Source: an uncultured Mycoplasmatota bacterium (lineage in GTDB: Bacteria; Bacillota_I; Bacilli_A; RF39; UBA660). Taken from it: 64,000 bases of DNA. Positions 48,056 through 56,523 of the stretch are shown here, piece by piece. Under the pieces are notes generated by a model. That model saw only the letters and a list, made by a program, of their open reading frames with translations. It did not search any database and had not been told where the DNA came from. Location: assembly GCA_900546245.1 (NCBI GenBank), contig URBY01000001.1, forward strand, positions 1 to 64,000, given 5' to 3'. Made by a program: the position numbers and the translations under genes. The stretch's first letter is position 1. Every line of letters begins with the position of its first letter.

Positions 48056-48084
48056 ATTTTATAACGATTATTATAAATTGTCAA
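48056..48084 (-). promoter_or_regulatory. T4SS pilin promoter
   Basis: Minus-strand TTGACA (48079-48084), 17-base spacer, TAAAAT (48056-48061). Confidence 0.8.
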
Positions 48085-48113
48085 TTAGTTATTAAAATAA
48101 CTGTAAATAAATG

Positions 48114-49520
48114 TTAATTCAATAAGTCTTTTCTAATATATATTTTATAATTTTTATATTCTTTAATGACTATATAATTATAACTATTTTTTTCTAATTT
48201 ACTATATAAATAATCTTTTTTATTTATAAGTAAATGAGTAAAATTATATTTTTTTAAATAATCTTCATAATTTATTATTCCACTTTGTAAATCATTATAT
48301 TCTTTATAAATATCAAATTTATGATTATTTTTCTTTAAAAATACTTCTGCTCTTGGATCCATACTACATTTTATGCCTTTATACACAGCATAACTTCCAT
48401 CAGAAAATGATGTATATAATTTTATATCACTTATTTTATAATTATTAACTAAGTAATCAATTGGTTCCTTTGCATCTGGATAATAATTCCTTGGTATAAA
48501 TATTATTATTAAACTAATTATAAATAAGATAATAGTTATTAAAACTTTTATTATTTTTGGTATATATTTTGATATATCAATATTTGGTATATCTTTATAT
48601 AAATATGCAAGTGGGAAAAATGAACCTATTATAAATAATGAAACACCTCTTAATGTATCAAAAGCAAGATATGTTGTACCAAATAATAATAACAAATATC
48701 TAATAGGTATTTTTTTTCTTGATGTAAAATATAAAATATAAGTAATTAATATAATAAATATATGTATTTTACCAAATAAACTTGAAAATGATAATGGTTG
48801 TAATTCCTCAATAGTTTTTTCTAAAATGTTTTGTCCATATGAATTAAAAACATATAATAAATTATTTATTCCATATGGATTTATTAAACCTGTTAAAATC
48901 ATAAATAGCATTGTTACTAATATTGGTTTTATATCATATTCTTTTGAATTATTAAATATATAAGGAAGCATAAATATTATAAGCATAAAGAAAAACATAC
49001 AATGAATATTACTTTGAATTAAAGAAATTATAGGTAATATATACAAATATTTTCTATTATTTGTATTTGAATATAATTCCATGATATAAAGTACAATTAT
49101 TAAATTTAAATAAGTAAATATTTGTGGTCTTGTTGTGATATAATTAACAGCTAATAAACTCATAGTAATTACTGTTACTAATATTGAGATATTTTCATTA
49201 TTATTTGATACTTTCATACATAATCTATAATAAAAATATGTCATCATGATTAAAATAAAAATAACAAAAAATAGTATTCCATATGTACCAAGTAATTTAT
49301 AAATAAAAGAAAATATTACTCCTGCTCCATAACTTTGATATATAAAATTTAGATTATCATATATAGTAAATGGAACAACATTTGGAAAACCATTGTTAAT
49401 AACATACTCCCCTTCTTTAATTGTAAACCAAAAATCATTATCAATTCTTAAATTATATTGAATAAAAAATAAAATTGGAATTAAAAAAAGTATAATATAT
49501 TTAAATTTTATTTTTTTCAT
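48114..49520 (-). CDS. Polytopic membrane protein, GT-C glycosyltransferase-like
   Basis: 468 aa from the ATG at 49520 (GGTGAAAC upstream). About ten TM helices and a C-terminal soluble domain of about 110 residues. The first external loop reads NDFWFTIKEGEYVINNGFP, matching the DxxW-x-G-x-I-x-x-G-x-P pattern of bacterial GT-C/PMT-like proteins that use polyprenyl-phosphate sugars. No catalytic assignment is possible. Could glycosylate surface components such as the nearby pilus or adhesins, but there is no direct evidence. Confidence 0.7.
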   Translation of the reverse strand: MKKIKFKYIILFLIPILFFIQYNLRIDNDFWFTIKEGEYVINNGFPNVVPFTIYDNLNFIYQSYGAGVIFSFIYKLLGTYGILFFVIFILIMMTYFYYRLCMKVSNNNENISILVTVITMSLLAVNYITTRPQIFTYLNLIIVLYIMELYSNTNNRKYLYILPIISLIQSNIHCMFFFMLIIFMLPYIFNNSKEYDIKPILVTMLFMILTGLINPYGINNLLYVFNSYGQNILEKTIEELQPLSFSSLFGKIHIFIILITYILYFTSRKKIPIRYLLLLFGTTYLAFDTLRGVSLFIIGSFFPLAYLYKDIPNIDISKYIPKIIKVLITIILFIISLIIIFIPRNYYPDAKEPIDYLVNNYKISDIKLYTSFSDGSYAVYKGIKCSMDPRAEVFLKKNNHKFDIYKEYNDLQSGIINYEDYLKKYNFTHLLINKKDYLYSKLEKNSYNYIVIKEYKNYKIYIRKDLLN

Positions 49521-49546
49521 ATGTTTCACCACTTATAATCTAACAT

Positions 49547-49573
49547 AAAAGGACTAGTTTTTCTAGTCCTTTT
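49547..49573. terminator. Terminator containing the htrA stop codon in its stem
   Basis: AAAAGGACTAG (49547-49557), 5-base loop, CTAGTCCTTTT (49563-49573): an 11-bp perfect stem. On the minus strand the last htrA codons and the TAG form the 5' arm. Confidence 0.85.
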
Positions 49574-50642
49574 CAATTAATTTCATATCAAGTGTACTTT
49601 CTTTTCCATCTCTTATATATGTTACTTTAATAGTATCACCTGTTTTATGTTCGTATAAATAATATCTAAGTGTACTAACGTTAGTTACTTTATTATCATC
49701 AAATTTAGTTATTACATCTCCAACTTTTAATCCTGATTTTTCTGCTGAATAACCATTTTCTAATTTTACTATTACAACACCTGATTTTATATTACTACCT
49801 AAATTTATGTTATATCTATATAAACTATATTTATTACTTGCTTCTATTACTGATATACCTATTGATGGTCTTTTTATTTCTTCTCCTTTTTCTAGATATG
49901 TAACATAGTTCTTAACATCATTTATTGGTATTGCAAATCCCATACCTTCTATTTCTTCTGTTGCAAGTTTCATAGATGTAATACCTATTACTTCACCAGC
50001 TAAATTAACAAGTGGTCCACCACTATTACCAGGGTTTATTGCAGCATCTGTTTGTATTACTTTTGCTATTATAGAATTAGATTCTATCATTCTATCTTTA
50101 CCAGATATAATACCTCTTGTTATTGAGCCACTATAATCTGATCCCATAGGGCTACCAATTGCTATTACTGTTGATCCTAAATTAATATTATCACTATTGC
50201 CTAAAGTAGCAACCTTCTTAACTTTACTTTTATCTATTGAAAGAACAGCTATATCAGTATATTCATCACTACCAAGTAATTTAACCTCTACTGTTTCATT
50301 GTCTGATAAAATAACTTCTATTTTATCTGCAGAATCTATTACATGATGATTTGTAAGTATATAACCTTTATTATCATCTACTTTATATACAAATCCTGAT
50401 CCACTACCTATATTTTGATTATTTTTATAGCTTTCTACAGTTACAACAGAATCATATGCTTTATCTATTGAATCTTCTATTGCTGTTTCACTTAATTTTG
50501 TTTCATTAACTGTTTTCTTTTCTGTTATTACTTTTGACTCTACTGGAAAATATTTTAAATATATAATAACTGCAAATACAGCACTAAATATTGTGAATAC
50601 ATAAGCTAAAAAATATTTAAATAACCTTTTTCTATCTTTCAT
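49563..50642 (-). CDS. htrA: HtrA/DegP-type membrane-anchored serine protease
   Basis: 359 aa. N-terminal TM anchor (about 9-28), trypsin-like domain with the triad His in LTNHHVID (about 100), Asp in YTDIAVLS (about 130) and Ser in NPGNSGGPL (about 205), then one PDZ domain (about 260-355; KSGLKVGDVITKFDDN). Degrades or refolds misfolded exported proteins. The Abi_2 gene ends 11 bases upstream, so they may be co-transcribed. Confidence 0.94.
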   Translation of the reverse strand: MKDRKRLFKYFLAYVFTIFSAVFAVIIYLKYFPVESKVITEKKTVNETKLSETAIEDSIDKAYDSVVTVESYKNNQNIGSGSGFVYKVDDNKGYILTNHHVIDSADKIEVILSDNETVEVKLLGSDEYTDIAVLSIDKSKVKKVATLGNSDNINLGSTVIAIGSPMGSDYSGSITRGIISGKDRMIESNSIIAKVIQTDAAINPGNSGGPLVNLAGEVIGITSMKLATEEIEGMGFAIPINDVKNYVTYLEKGEEIKRPSIGISVIEASNKYSLYRYNINLGSNIKSGVVIVKLENGYSAEKSGLKVGDVITKFDDNKVTNVSTLRYYLYEHKTGDTIKVTYIRDGKESTLDMKLIEKD

Positions 50643-50653
50643 ATTATCATCCT

Positions 50654-51589
50654 CTATTCTATATTTATTAAATCCATATAATTTTCTGGGAAACCTAATG
50701 TATCATATAATTTATTAATTTTTACTGATTTTATTTGCCATGTTAAATCTTGAAGTTTAAGATTTATTTCATCCATCATATGCATAAATTCATCTTTTGT
50801 AAGCATTTGTTTTAATATTATTATTAACGCAAATATATCATTTTTTCCTTTTATGTATTCACCAAATTCATCTTGCTTTATTTTTAGTTCATTATGATAT
50901 TTAGTATTAGAAATATATTTTTGTGTTCTATGATCAAACACTATATCTTCATGTGCACATAAATTTCTATAATTTGCAAGTAACGATAAATATACTTCCA
51001 TATCTTCCATTTCAATTCCATAAAGATCTGCTATTTCTTTTTGATCCTCCGGTTTTAGTATTCCATAAAGTTCATTTATTAAACCAAATGACAGCACTTT
51101 TACAAGTACCCATAAAGGAATATAACCATAATTTGTTACATAATGAAGAGTCGCACTATGATTTTGACTATTTACTCTAATCTGTCTTTTCATTTTATTT
51201 ATTACATCACTAACTCTTCTTTTATTTTTATTGTCAGTTGTAAAATTTGATTCTTTTAAATAATTTTTCTCTTTATAACCATATTTAACAGATAATTTAT
51301 AAGATATTATGCTTTTAATATTATTTTCTACTATAAGCAAATTTTTAAATAATATATTTCTAAATTCTCTATCAAACATAAAAATTGCATATAATTCATC
51401 AAAGGTTGCACCTTTTACAAATTTCTTTTCTTTTGATGAAACCATTAATACTCTTCTATAACCATTTATAAAAAAGTAATTTTCTTTTAAAAGTATATTT
51501 CTTGCTTCTTCTTCATCATTTATAGTAAGACCTTTACTTTTAAAAATTCCAAGTTGTTCATCAAGAGTTTTAAATTCCTTTTTATTCAT
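50654..51589 (-). CDS. Abi_2 (AbiD/AbiF)-family protein
   Basis: 311 aa, typical length. N-terminal KTLDEQLGIFKSKGLTI and RNILLKENYFFINGYR, the central FDREFRNILFKNLLIVENNIKS, and a C-terminal HEPN-type RNase motif NYRNLCAHEDIVFD (Rx4-6H) are all features of the Abi_2 abortive-infection family, which acts against phage as an RNA-targeting toxin. No dedicated antitoxin gene is adjacent; the 346 bases upstream hold hairpins but no frame. Regulation not visible. Confidence 0.87.
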   Translation of the reverse strand: MNKKEFKTLDEQLGIFKSKGLTINDEEEARNILLKENYFFINGYRRVLMVSSKEKKFVKGATFDELYAIFMFDREFRNILFKNLLIVENNIKSIISYKLSVKYGYKEKNYLKESNFTTDNKNKRRVSDVINKMKRQIRVNSQNHSATLHYVTNYGYIPLWVLVKVLSFGLINELYGILKPEDQKEIADLYGIEMEDMEVYLSLLANYRNLCAHEDIVFDHRTQKYISNTKYHNELKIKQDEFGEYIKGKNDIFALIIILKQMLTKDEFMHMMDEINLKLQDLTWQIKSVKINKLYDTLGFPENYMDLINIE

Positions 51590-51935
51590 ATTTAAATCAC
51601 CCTACTATTATAAATTATAACATAATTTTTTTTAGACTTAAAGTATTTAAATTTATTTCTACAACTTAACACTTTTTTCACATATTTTCACATATTTTAT
51701 ATTTTTGGTCGAAATCTTCGAACAAAAGTTTTTCGGATTCTTTTCATGCAAACAAAACAAAAAAACATTCTGAAAATCTATATGGGTTATATCTTCTGCC
51801 ACCATAACCATTTTCTAAACTTGAGGTCGAAAATTTCAACCTCAAGTCTGTAAATTCAAAATCAATAAAAAAAATCTTTATGGTAATTTATATACATTGT
51901 TTTTTACTGTCTCATTTATTTTATTTGTTCATACA
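51590..51935. other. 346-bp non-coding region with a long hairpin
   Basis: No coding frame with a ribosome binding site. Contains the hairpin ACTTGAGGT-cGAAA-A-TTTCa-ACCTCAAGT (51819-51847; about 13 pairs with one mismatch), two close TTTCACATAT repeats near 51676-51695, a GGTCGAAA motif repeated at 51708 and 51825, and a TATAAT before the Abi_2 gene. Could be a regulatory region or a small RNA; neither is shown. Confidence 0.5.
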
Positions 51936-52790
51936 TTAATCTTCTTCTATATTTTTGATTATTGTTTCTAAATACTCTTTATCCTTTATCTTAGTAATCG
52001 CAAAACATTTATTACCTAAATCTTTATAGCTTGCTCCTGAATGATACAATACTTTTTTATCAAGTATTATGAATCTATCATGAAACTTATCACTGTATAT
52101 TACTTTCAAATTATGGTATTGCCTATTATATTTTTTTATATCTATATCTTTTAATAAATTAAATTTTTTAGTTACAATAGTTACTTTTACATTTAGGTTC
52201 GTAATCATATCTAAAATACTTTTGTCTTCATAATTATCTATTATAATTATTTCTTTCTTTGCTTCTTTAAATATATCAATTAATAGTGAATATGCATCAT
52301 ATATTTGTCCTTCATAAAATATTGTATTAATTTTCTCTTTTTCATTTAACTTATCAAAAGATTCCTCTAATTTTAAAATTCTTTCTTCATGATTTAATAT
52401 TATTGAAGTTTTATTTTCAAATGATAAATACCTTTTCATATAAACAAATGCATCGATTATTTTCATACTTACAATATCTGCAACAGGTGTTTTAAGTATT
52501 GTTGCAAGCATTGCGACTCCCTGTTCTGTAAACGCATATGGCATTGTTCGAATTTTATTAACTTGCGGTCCCATGTTGGGACCGCAAATATTTTTAAATT
52601 CTAATTCATTAAGTTGAAACATATATCTTTCTGGAAACTTATTTATATGTCTCTTTACTGCTTGATTAATAGTTTTAGTTCCGTTTGTACATTCATATAA
52701 TCTTGCTAAATCCGAATCTAGCATTACTTGTTTACCTCTTATTTCATATATCATATCTTCTATGCTTAAATCTTCTTTTAATTCGTACAT
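51936..52790 (-). CDS. ORF6N-domain protein with PLD-like C-terminal domain
   Basis: 284 aa. N-terminal ORF6N (KilA-N-related phage antirepressor) DNA-binding domain: MIYEIRGKQVMLDSDLARLYE, FPERYMFQLNE, MPYAFTEQGVAML. A coiled-coil linker (140-160), then a C-terminal domain with KFHDRFIILDKKVLYHSGAS, the single HxK-like motif found in this architecture. Between ORF6N halves the usual variable stretch is GPNMGPQ, encoded by a GC-rich perfect inverted repeat. Phage- or plasmid-derived gene now in the chromosome. GGAGG precedes the start. Confidence 0.86.
   Translation of the reverse strand: MYELKEDLSIEDMIYEIRGKQVMLDSDLARLYECTNGTKTINQAVKRHINKFPERYMFQLNELEFKNICGPNMGPQVNKIRTMPYAFTEQGVAMLATILKTPVADIVSMKIIDAFVYMKRYLSFENKTSIILNHEERILKLEESFDKLNEKEKINTIFYEGQIYDAYSLLIDIFKEAKKEIIIIDNYEDKSILDMITNLNVKVTIVTKKFNLLKDIDIKKYNRQYHNLKVIYSDKFHDRFIILDKKVLYHSGASYKDLGNKCFAITKIKDKEYLETIIKNIEED
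52563..52587. repeat. GC-rich perfect inverted repeat inside the ORF6N gene
   Basis: TTGCGGTCCC (52563-52572), 5-base loop, GGGACCGCAA (52578-52587). Ten-pair stem, seven of them G-C, in a window otherwise strongly AT. Encodes the GPNMGPQ stretch. Confidence 0.8.
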
Positions 52791-52850
52791 AATTCGCCTC
52801 CTATACTTATATTCTCTATAAATAACTAAAATTCCACTAAAAAAAGAGAA

Positions 52851-53789
52851 TTAATTAGAATTTTCTTTAGCTTTTCTAACTAATTCCCTTATTTTTCTAA
52901 GTCTATGATTAATACAAGACTTCGTTACCTTATTACCTGTTTCTATTGAAATTATCTCACTTAATTCTATTAATGAACTTTCAGGATACTTTAATCTATA
53001 ATTTGCAACTTCTTTAACTTTATCATCAAGTAAATCATATGCATCTATTTCTTTTAAATAATTAATATCATCAACTTGACTTTGAGCAGATTTCATACTC
53101 TTTTCTATATTTGCTTGTTCACAGTTATTTATTCTATTAGTCATATTAACTTTTTCTCTATATGTTCTTATATCTTCATAATAAAGTACTTCTTCATAAG
53201 CCTTTATTATAGTTAATAATTCACTAATCTTTTCTGATTCTTTAATATAAACCATATAACCTTTTTTTCTTCTATGTACTTTTGAATTTAAATTATATTC
53301 ATTTAATAGATTATTCAAAAATTCTGCAAATTCCAAATTTTCTATTAAAAACTCCAAATGATATCTTGATGTCTTTGGATCATTTACACTTCCACATATT
53401 AGGAAACATCCTCTTATAAATGCTCTTTTAAGTTCATCATCCGCAACTATAAACTCACTAGGAACCTTTAGTAAATCAAAACCTTTTTCATTAAGTAAAC
53501 CTAAATCTTTTATTATTGTAAGTACATCTTTTTTAATTTCAATAATATATACTTCATTCTTTTTAAAGTTATAATTCTTCTTTATAGTTATATTAGATGT
53601 AACATTATATATTTCTTTAACTATTTTAAATATTCTATTTGCAACATTTATATTTTCTGTTTGAATTCTTATTGCATACAATTTTATATCAGCGCTTGTT
53701 CTAATTATTCCAGATAATTCTGATATATATTCAAGTTTAGTACATTCTAGATTTGATATTTCTTTTTTTATTTTTCCTGAAAAAGTCAT
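52851..53789 (-). CDS. whiA: WhiA, nucleoid-associated cell-division regulator
   Basis: 312 aa from the ATG at 53789 (GGAG 8 bases upstream). N-terminal LAGLIDADG-like domain (MTFSGKIKKEIS, ELSGIIRTS, FIRGCFLICGSVNDP, YHLEFLIEN) and C-terminal helix-turn-helix (YPESSLIELSEI). Conserved in Gram-positives, where it affects division, chromosome segregation and, in Streptomyces, sporulation genes. Last gene of the lgt-trxB-whiA group, 12 bases after trxB. Confidence 0.95.
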   Translation of the reverse strand: MTFSGKIKKEISNLECTKLEYISELSGIIRTSADIKLYAIRIQTENINVANRIFKIVKEIYNVTSNITIKKNYNFKKNEVYIIEIKKDVLTIIKDLGLLNEKGFDLLKVPSEFIVADDELKRAFIRGCFLICGSVNDPKTSRYHLEFLIENLEFAEFLNNLLNEYNLNSKVHRRKKGYMVYIKESEKISELLTIIKAYEEVLYYEDIRTYREKVNMTNRINNCEQANIEKSMKSAQSQVDDINYLKEIDAYDLLDDKVKEVANYRLKYPESSLIELSEIISIETGNKVTKSCINHRLRKIRELVRKAKENSN

Positions 53790-53801
53790 AGCCATTACTC
53801 C

Positions 53802-54653
53802 TTACTTTAAATCTTTTATTATTGATAAAGCCGCTATTGCTCCATCTGATGCCGCAGTTACTATTTGATATACTTTTTTCTTAATTATATCTCCTGATGC
53901 ATAAATACCATCTATATTAGTTTTCATATTTTCATCTACAACAATATAATTATTATCAAGTTTTATATTAAGTGATTTTATAAAATCAATATTAGGTGTG
54001 TATCCATTTTCTATAAACAATCCATCTATAGCATATTCTTTATCATCTATAGTTACAGTTTTAATAATTTCATCATTAACATTTAAATTGCTTATTTTTT
54101 TATTAATAACTTTAATATTATCTTTATCAAAAGTTATATCATCATCACTATAATTAACATATATTAAACTGTTTACTATATTACTTAAGTATATTGCATC
54201 ATTTTCACTTTCTTTATTATTACCAATAAGCATAACATCTTTACCATTATATAGTGAACCATCACATTTAGCACAATAACTTATATTAAGTGCATGTTTT
54301 TTTAATATATCAAGTTTTTTTTCTACTCTGCCACACGCAATTAATATAGTTTTAGTTTTATATTCATTCTTTTCTGTTTTGACAACCTTTTCTTTACCAT
54401 CTATAACATCAATTACTTTTTCTGTTTTAATAGGAACTCCTAAATTAATTACTTGTTCATACATATCATAAGCAAGAGAGCTTGCATCTATATTTTTAAA
54501 TCCTAAATAATTATTTATTTTATCAGTTTTAAGCAATTTCCCACCAGGTACATTTTTTTCTAAAATAAGTATATTTTTATTTGCATTCTTAAGATAAAGT
54601 GCCGCACTTAAAGATGCTGGTCCCGCACCTATTATAATAGAGTCATAAATCAT
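53802..54653 (-). CDS. trxB: Thioredoxin reductase-like flavoprotein lacking the NADPH motif
   Basis: 283 aa, shorter than the usual 305-315. FAD motif SIIIGAGPASLSAALYL, redox pair Cys-Ala-Lys-Cys in SYCAKCDGSLY, and the C-terminal FAD motif GIYASGDI are intact. The NADPH-binding GxGxxA/G motif is replaced by IGNNKESEND and the HRR motif by NYSDDD. Ferredoxin-dependent flavin thioredoxin reductases of clostridia lack the same motifs, so the electron donor may be ferredoxin. Start overlaps the lgt stop (TAATG). Confidence 0.87.
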   Translation of the reverse strand: MIYDSIIIGAGPASLSAALYLKNANKNILILEKNVPGGKLLKTDKINNYLGFKNIDASSLAYDMYEQVINLGVPIKTEKVIDVIDGKEKVVKTEKNEYKTKTILIACGRVEKKLDILKKHALNISYCAKCDGSLYNGKDVMLIGNNKESENDAIYLSNIVNSLIYVNYSDDDITFDKDNIKVINKKISNLNVNDEIIKTVTIDDKEYAIDGLFIENGYTPNIDFIKSLNIKLDNNYIVVDENMKTNIDGIYASGDIIKKKVYQIVTAASDGAIAALSIIKDLK

Positions 54654-55441
54654 TATTTTACCTCCATTTCATTATAGTACTTTTTATTTCTATTTGTTAC
54701 TATAATAATTATTCCAATTATTATACCTATTAATGATACAATTTGGGCAATCTTTAAACCGAAGAACATTAAACTATCTGTTCTAAGTGCTTCTATAAAA
54801 AATCTTCCTATTCCATACCATATAAAATAAAAACCTATTTGAAAACCTTTTCTTAAATTTTTATTTCTTCTTGCAATCATTAATATTATAAATCCTATTA
54901 AACACCAAATACTTTCAAAAAAGAATGTTGGATAATAATATTTACCTTCTATATGCATTCCATTTATTATAAATTCAGGTATATGCATATTTTTTAAATT
55001 TTGATATGTTGTAATTCCTCCATGTGCTTCTTGATTAAAGAAATTACCCCATCTTCCAAAACTTTGTGCAATTATAACCGCAGGCGCTACTATATCTAAT
55101 ATTTTTATAAAACTAACATTCTTTTTCTTAGTATAAAAGTATACAAATATAAGTCCCGCAATTACCCCTCCATGAATCGCAAGTCCACCATTATATATTT
55201 TTAATATTTCTGATGGATTTGCTAGATAATAATCTAAGTTAAATACACAGTAATAAACTCTCGCACCTAATATTCCAATTATTAATGTATAAAATATTAA
55301 ATCACTTGTAAATTCTTTTGTTAATCCTTGTTTTTTTCCTTCTCTTGTTATTAATATGTACGCTACTATAACACCTAAAAGTATACACAAAGAATAATAA
55401 TATACATTAAATCCAAATATATTAAATGCAACTCTATTCAT
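54653..55441 (-). CDS. lgt: Prolipoprotein diacylglyceryl transferase
   Basis: 262 aa with about seven TM helices. Signature region GGLAIHGGVIAGLIFVY, then the Lgt motif with conserved Arg/Gly/Asn (AQSFGRWGNFFNQEAHG) and GIGRFFIEALRTD near the C-terminus. Transfers diacylglycerol from phosphatidylglycerol to the lipobox Cys of prolipoproteins; the lipoprotein at 23248 is a client. Its start overlaps the yvlD-like stop by 8 bases (ATGAATAG). Confidence 0.96.
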   Translation of the reverse strand: MNRVAFNIFGFNVYYYSLCILLGVIVAYILITREGKKQGLTKEFTSDLIFYTLIIGILGARVYYCVFNLDYYLANPSEILKIYNGGLAIHGGVIAGLIFVYFYTKKKNVSFIKILDIVAPAVIIAQSFGRWGNFFNQEAHGGITTYQNLKNMHIPEFIINGMHIEGKYYYPTFFFESIWCLIGFIILMIARRNKNLRKGFQIGFYFIWYGIGRFFIEALRTDSLMFFGLKIAQIVSLIGIIIGIIIIVTNRNKKYYNEMEVK

Positions 55442-55850
55442 TATTACACCTTCTTATTATTGGTTTTACTATTAATTCTTCTACAAAGAAATTCATAATA
55501 CTAATACATATTGCGATTAAAAGTCCACTCCAAAATCCATATATATTAAAATGATCCCCAAGTATTAAATCCACAATTTTTAATATTAAAAAGTTTATAA
55601 ATGGATAAAATAGTCCAAATGTTAAGGCTGTTATTGGTATTGTTAACTTAAATATAATTGGTCTTATTGTTTTATTTAATACATAAATAATAACTACCGC
55701 TAAAAGTTCATACCAAAAGTTATCCACATCAAAAGAATTAAATATAGCATCTACAATAAGAAATACAAGTGTATAACCTAATATATATAACACTGAATCT
55801 AAAAACTTATTAATTCTAACACTATTTTTTTCTTTTATTACCACTTTCAT
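55434..55850 (-). CDS. yvlD: YvlD-like four-TM protein (phage holin 4 family, PF04020-type)
   Basis: 138 aa with four hydrophobic segments: ILGYTLVFLIVDAIF, ELLAVVIIYVLN, the conserved KTIRPIIFKLTIPITALTFGLFYPFINFLILKIVD region (spread over positions 60-95), and FWSGLLIAICISIMNFF. In B. subtilis yvlD is close to hprK and lgt, so this is conserved synteny rather than a prophage. Despite the name, a holin role is not established. Confidence 0.84.
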   Translation of the reverse strand: MKVVIKEKNSVRINKFLDSVLYILGYTLVFLIVDAIFNSFDVDNFWYELLAVVIIYVLNKTIRPIIFKLTIPITALTFGLFYPFINFLILKIVDLILGDHFNIYGFWSGLLIAICISIMNFFVEELIVKPIIRRCNNE

Positions 55851-55934
55851 ATTATCATATTCCTCTCTCTTATTCTTTTATAACAAATATTTTCTTTCCA
55901 AAGAGATTATAACACAAATATTTTAAAATAAAAA

Positions 55935-55954
55935 GATGTTTTCCTAAAAACATC
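55935..55954 (-). terminator. Minus-strand terminator in the intergenic region
   Basis: Minus-strand GATGTTTTT, short loop, AAAACATC then TTTTTATTTT. It would end any transcript running left from the toxin/antisense region. Confidence 0.6.
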
Positions 55955-56101
55955 CACTATTTTTCTTCTTATTTTATTTAATTATCTTGTACAATTCTCT
56001 CTGGTGTTTCAAAAAATTATTATTTTAACAGTTAATACATATAATTATTGTTAATATTTTTGATCAAAATTATATAAACAAGATATTTCAATTCTGAAAA
56101 T

Positions 56102-56176
56102 AAAAGAACTTTTATAATAAAAGTCCTTCTATACATTTCTATCATTTTATCTCTACTTATAGTAATAAAAATATGA
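56102..56176 (+). pseudogene. Decayed tandem copy of the toxin peptide gene
   Basis: The first 28 bases are identical to 56437-56464 inside the intact peptide gene. The frame reads KRTFIIKVLLYISIILSLLI and ends at TGA (56174-56176) but has no start codon or ribosome binding site, and the leader with paired Shine-Dalgarno is missing. The downstream repeat (56243-56288) is retained. A relic of a tandem duplication. Confidence 0.6.
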
Positions 56177-56242
56177 CACCTATTCATTAAAATTATATGT
56201 CTCTTTGATTATTCAGGTTAGACACTCAACTCGACAAAACTG

Positions 56243-56288
56243 AATGTTCCCTTTTTTTATGAAGTTTCCTTCATCTATATTCATAATA
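56243..56288. repeat. Toxin-unit 3' repeat, copy 1
   Basis: AATGTTCC, T-run, ATGAAG-TTTC-CTTCAT hairpin and TATTCATAATA. Matches 56590-56640 apart from a 4-6 base gap in the T-rich part and one substitution in the right half. Confidence 0.75.
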
Positions 56289-56332
56289 ACATATATTTTA
56301 TATTTTATCAATAAATTTGTATAAAATTGTAC

Positions 56333-56369
56333 TTGTTCGCTTGTTTTACATTATTAACTATGAGATAAT
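56333..56369 (+). promoter_or_regulatory. Toxin promoter with upstream motif shared with uvrA
   Basis: TTGTTT (56341-56346), 17-base spacer, GATAAT (56364-56369). The 12-base motif TTGTTCGCTTGT (56333-56344) covers the -35 start and occurs in the same register at the uvrA promoter. Confidence 0.7.
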
Positions 56370-56395
56370 ATATTTGGAACATTTAATGTGAGTGC

Positions 56396-56428
56396 TATCC
56401 TCCAATCTTAAGAAAGAAAGGAGGGATA
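56396..56428 (+). promoter_or_regulatory. Leader hairpin sequestering the toxin Shine-Dalgarno
   Basis: TATCCTCC (56396-56403) is complementary to GGAGGGATA (56420-56428), which contains the ribosome binding site, with one bulged base. Translation of the full-length mRNA should be blocked until the leader is processed or unfolded. Confidence 0.7.
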
Positions 56429-56430
56429 CA

Positions 56431-56523
56431 ATGAAGAAAAGAACTTTTATAATAAAAGTCCTTCGTCTTATTGCTATCATTTTATTACTCCTTACCTTAC
56501 TGGTAATAGCAATAAAATTATAA
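56431..56523 (+). CDS. 30-aa hydrophobic peptide, candidate type I toxin
   Basis: ATG at 56431, 5 bases after AAAGGAGGG. Product: basic start MKKRTFIIKVLR, then a single membrane helix of Leu/Ile/Val/Ala (LIAIILLLLTLLVIAI) and KL. Size, basic N-terminus and one TM fit type I toxins such as TisB, BsrG, TxpA and Ldr, which insert in the membrane; no sequence match is claimed. Surroundings support it: own promoter, Shine-Dalgarno paired in the leader, terminator at 56564-56605 and an antisense promoter converging from 56635. A decayed second copy lies at 56102. Confidence 0.72.
   Translation: MKKRTFIIKVLRLIAIILLLLTLLVIAIKL

Noticed and set aside
51708..51736. CGAAC-N4-GTTTTTCG as a LexA box upstream of the Abi_2 gene
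   Set aside because: Only one half-site fits the Firmicutes consensus, and it is over 100 bases from the Abi_2 promoter.
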